This document shows, one piece after another, positions 6,331-6,334 of a DNA stretch of 6,334 nt. How positions within the stretch are numbered: position 1 is the first letter of the stretch; each line of letters starts with the position of its first letter. The stretch is from Desulfofustis sp. (lineage in GTDB: Bacteria; Desulfobacterota; Desulfobulbia; Desulfobulbales; Desulfocapsaceae). Where the stretch lies: contig JAQYVS010000357.1 of NCBI GenBank assembly GCA_030145365.1, positions 1-6,334 on the forward strand, in the 5' to 3' direction. A program made the translations under genes and the position numbers. The notes beneath the pieces are model-generated. The model saw nothing but the letters and a program-made list of their open reading frames with translations. It was not told the origin of the DNA and searched no databases.

Positions 6331-6334
6331 TTGT

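Noticed and set aside
1..6334. CRISPR array, tRNA or rRNA gene, insertion sequence or att site
   Set aside because: No repeated spacer pattern, cloverleaf, transposase frame or terminal repeat pair was seen; nearly all of the window is accounted for by coding sequence.

Overview
The window holds one compact five-protein system, all on the minus strand: a periplasmic nitrate reductase (Nap) operon of unusual composition. It also holds the start of an unrelated small gene at the left edge. Reading in transcription order from right to left, the operon is napA (6314-3996), a NapB-like tetraheme cytochrome (3996-3343), a second tetraheme cytochrome (3301-2690), a Tat-exported four-cluster iron-sulfur protein of the NrfC/DsrO/TtrB type (2677-1709), and a ten-helix NrfD/DsrP-type membrane protein (1709-480). 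Junctions are tight: a TAATG overlap, a 41-nt gap, a 12-nt gap and a TGATG overlap. This points to one co-transcribed and translationally coupled unit.

The likely host is an anaerobic, cytochrome-rich Gram-negative bacterium. The short Desulfovibrio-type NapA, the two tetraheme cytochromes and the FeS plus NrfD/DsrP pair together suggest a deltaproteobacterial (Desulfobacterota-like) lineage. This is inferred from gene content only. No ribosomal or other marker gene is present.

Proposed working model (inference): menaquinol is oxidised by the NrfD-like protein. Electrons pass through the periplasmic iron-sulfur subunit to the 203-residue tetraheme cytochrome, then to the tetraheme NapB-like protein, and finally to the [4Fe-4S] and Mo-bisMGD centres of NapA, which reduces nitrate to nitrite. 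The last three genes would thus replace the usual NapC or NapGH quinol-oxidising modules. The two most unusual details are a NapB that appears to have grown from two to four haems by duplicating a dihaem unit, and an iron-sulfur subunit whose first cysteine motif lacks its second Cys (Phe121).

Left region: bases 144-479 contain no credible gene. They hold a 16-bp imperfect inverted repeat (343-388) and no convincing intrinsic terminator or promoter. Bases 1-143 encode the N-terminal 47 residues of a VF530/DUF2132-family DNA-binding protein that runs off the window. The promoter of the nap operon and any napD, napC or napF lie beyond the right edge, which ends 20 bp upstream of the napA start codon.
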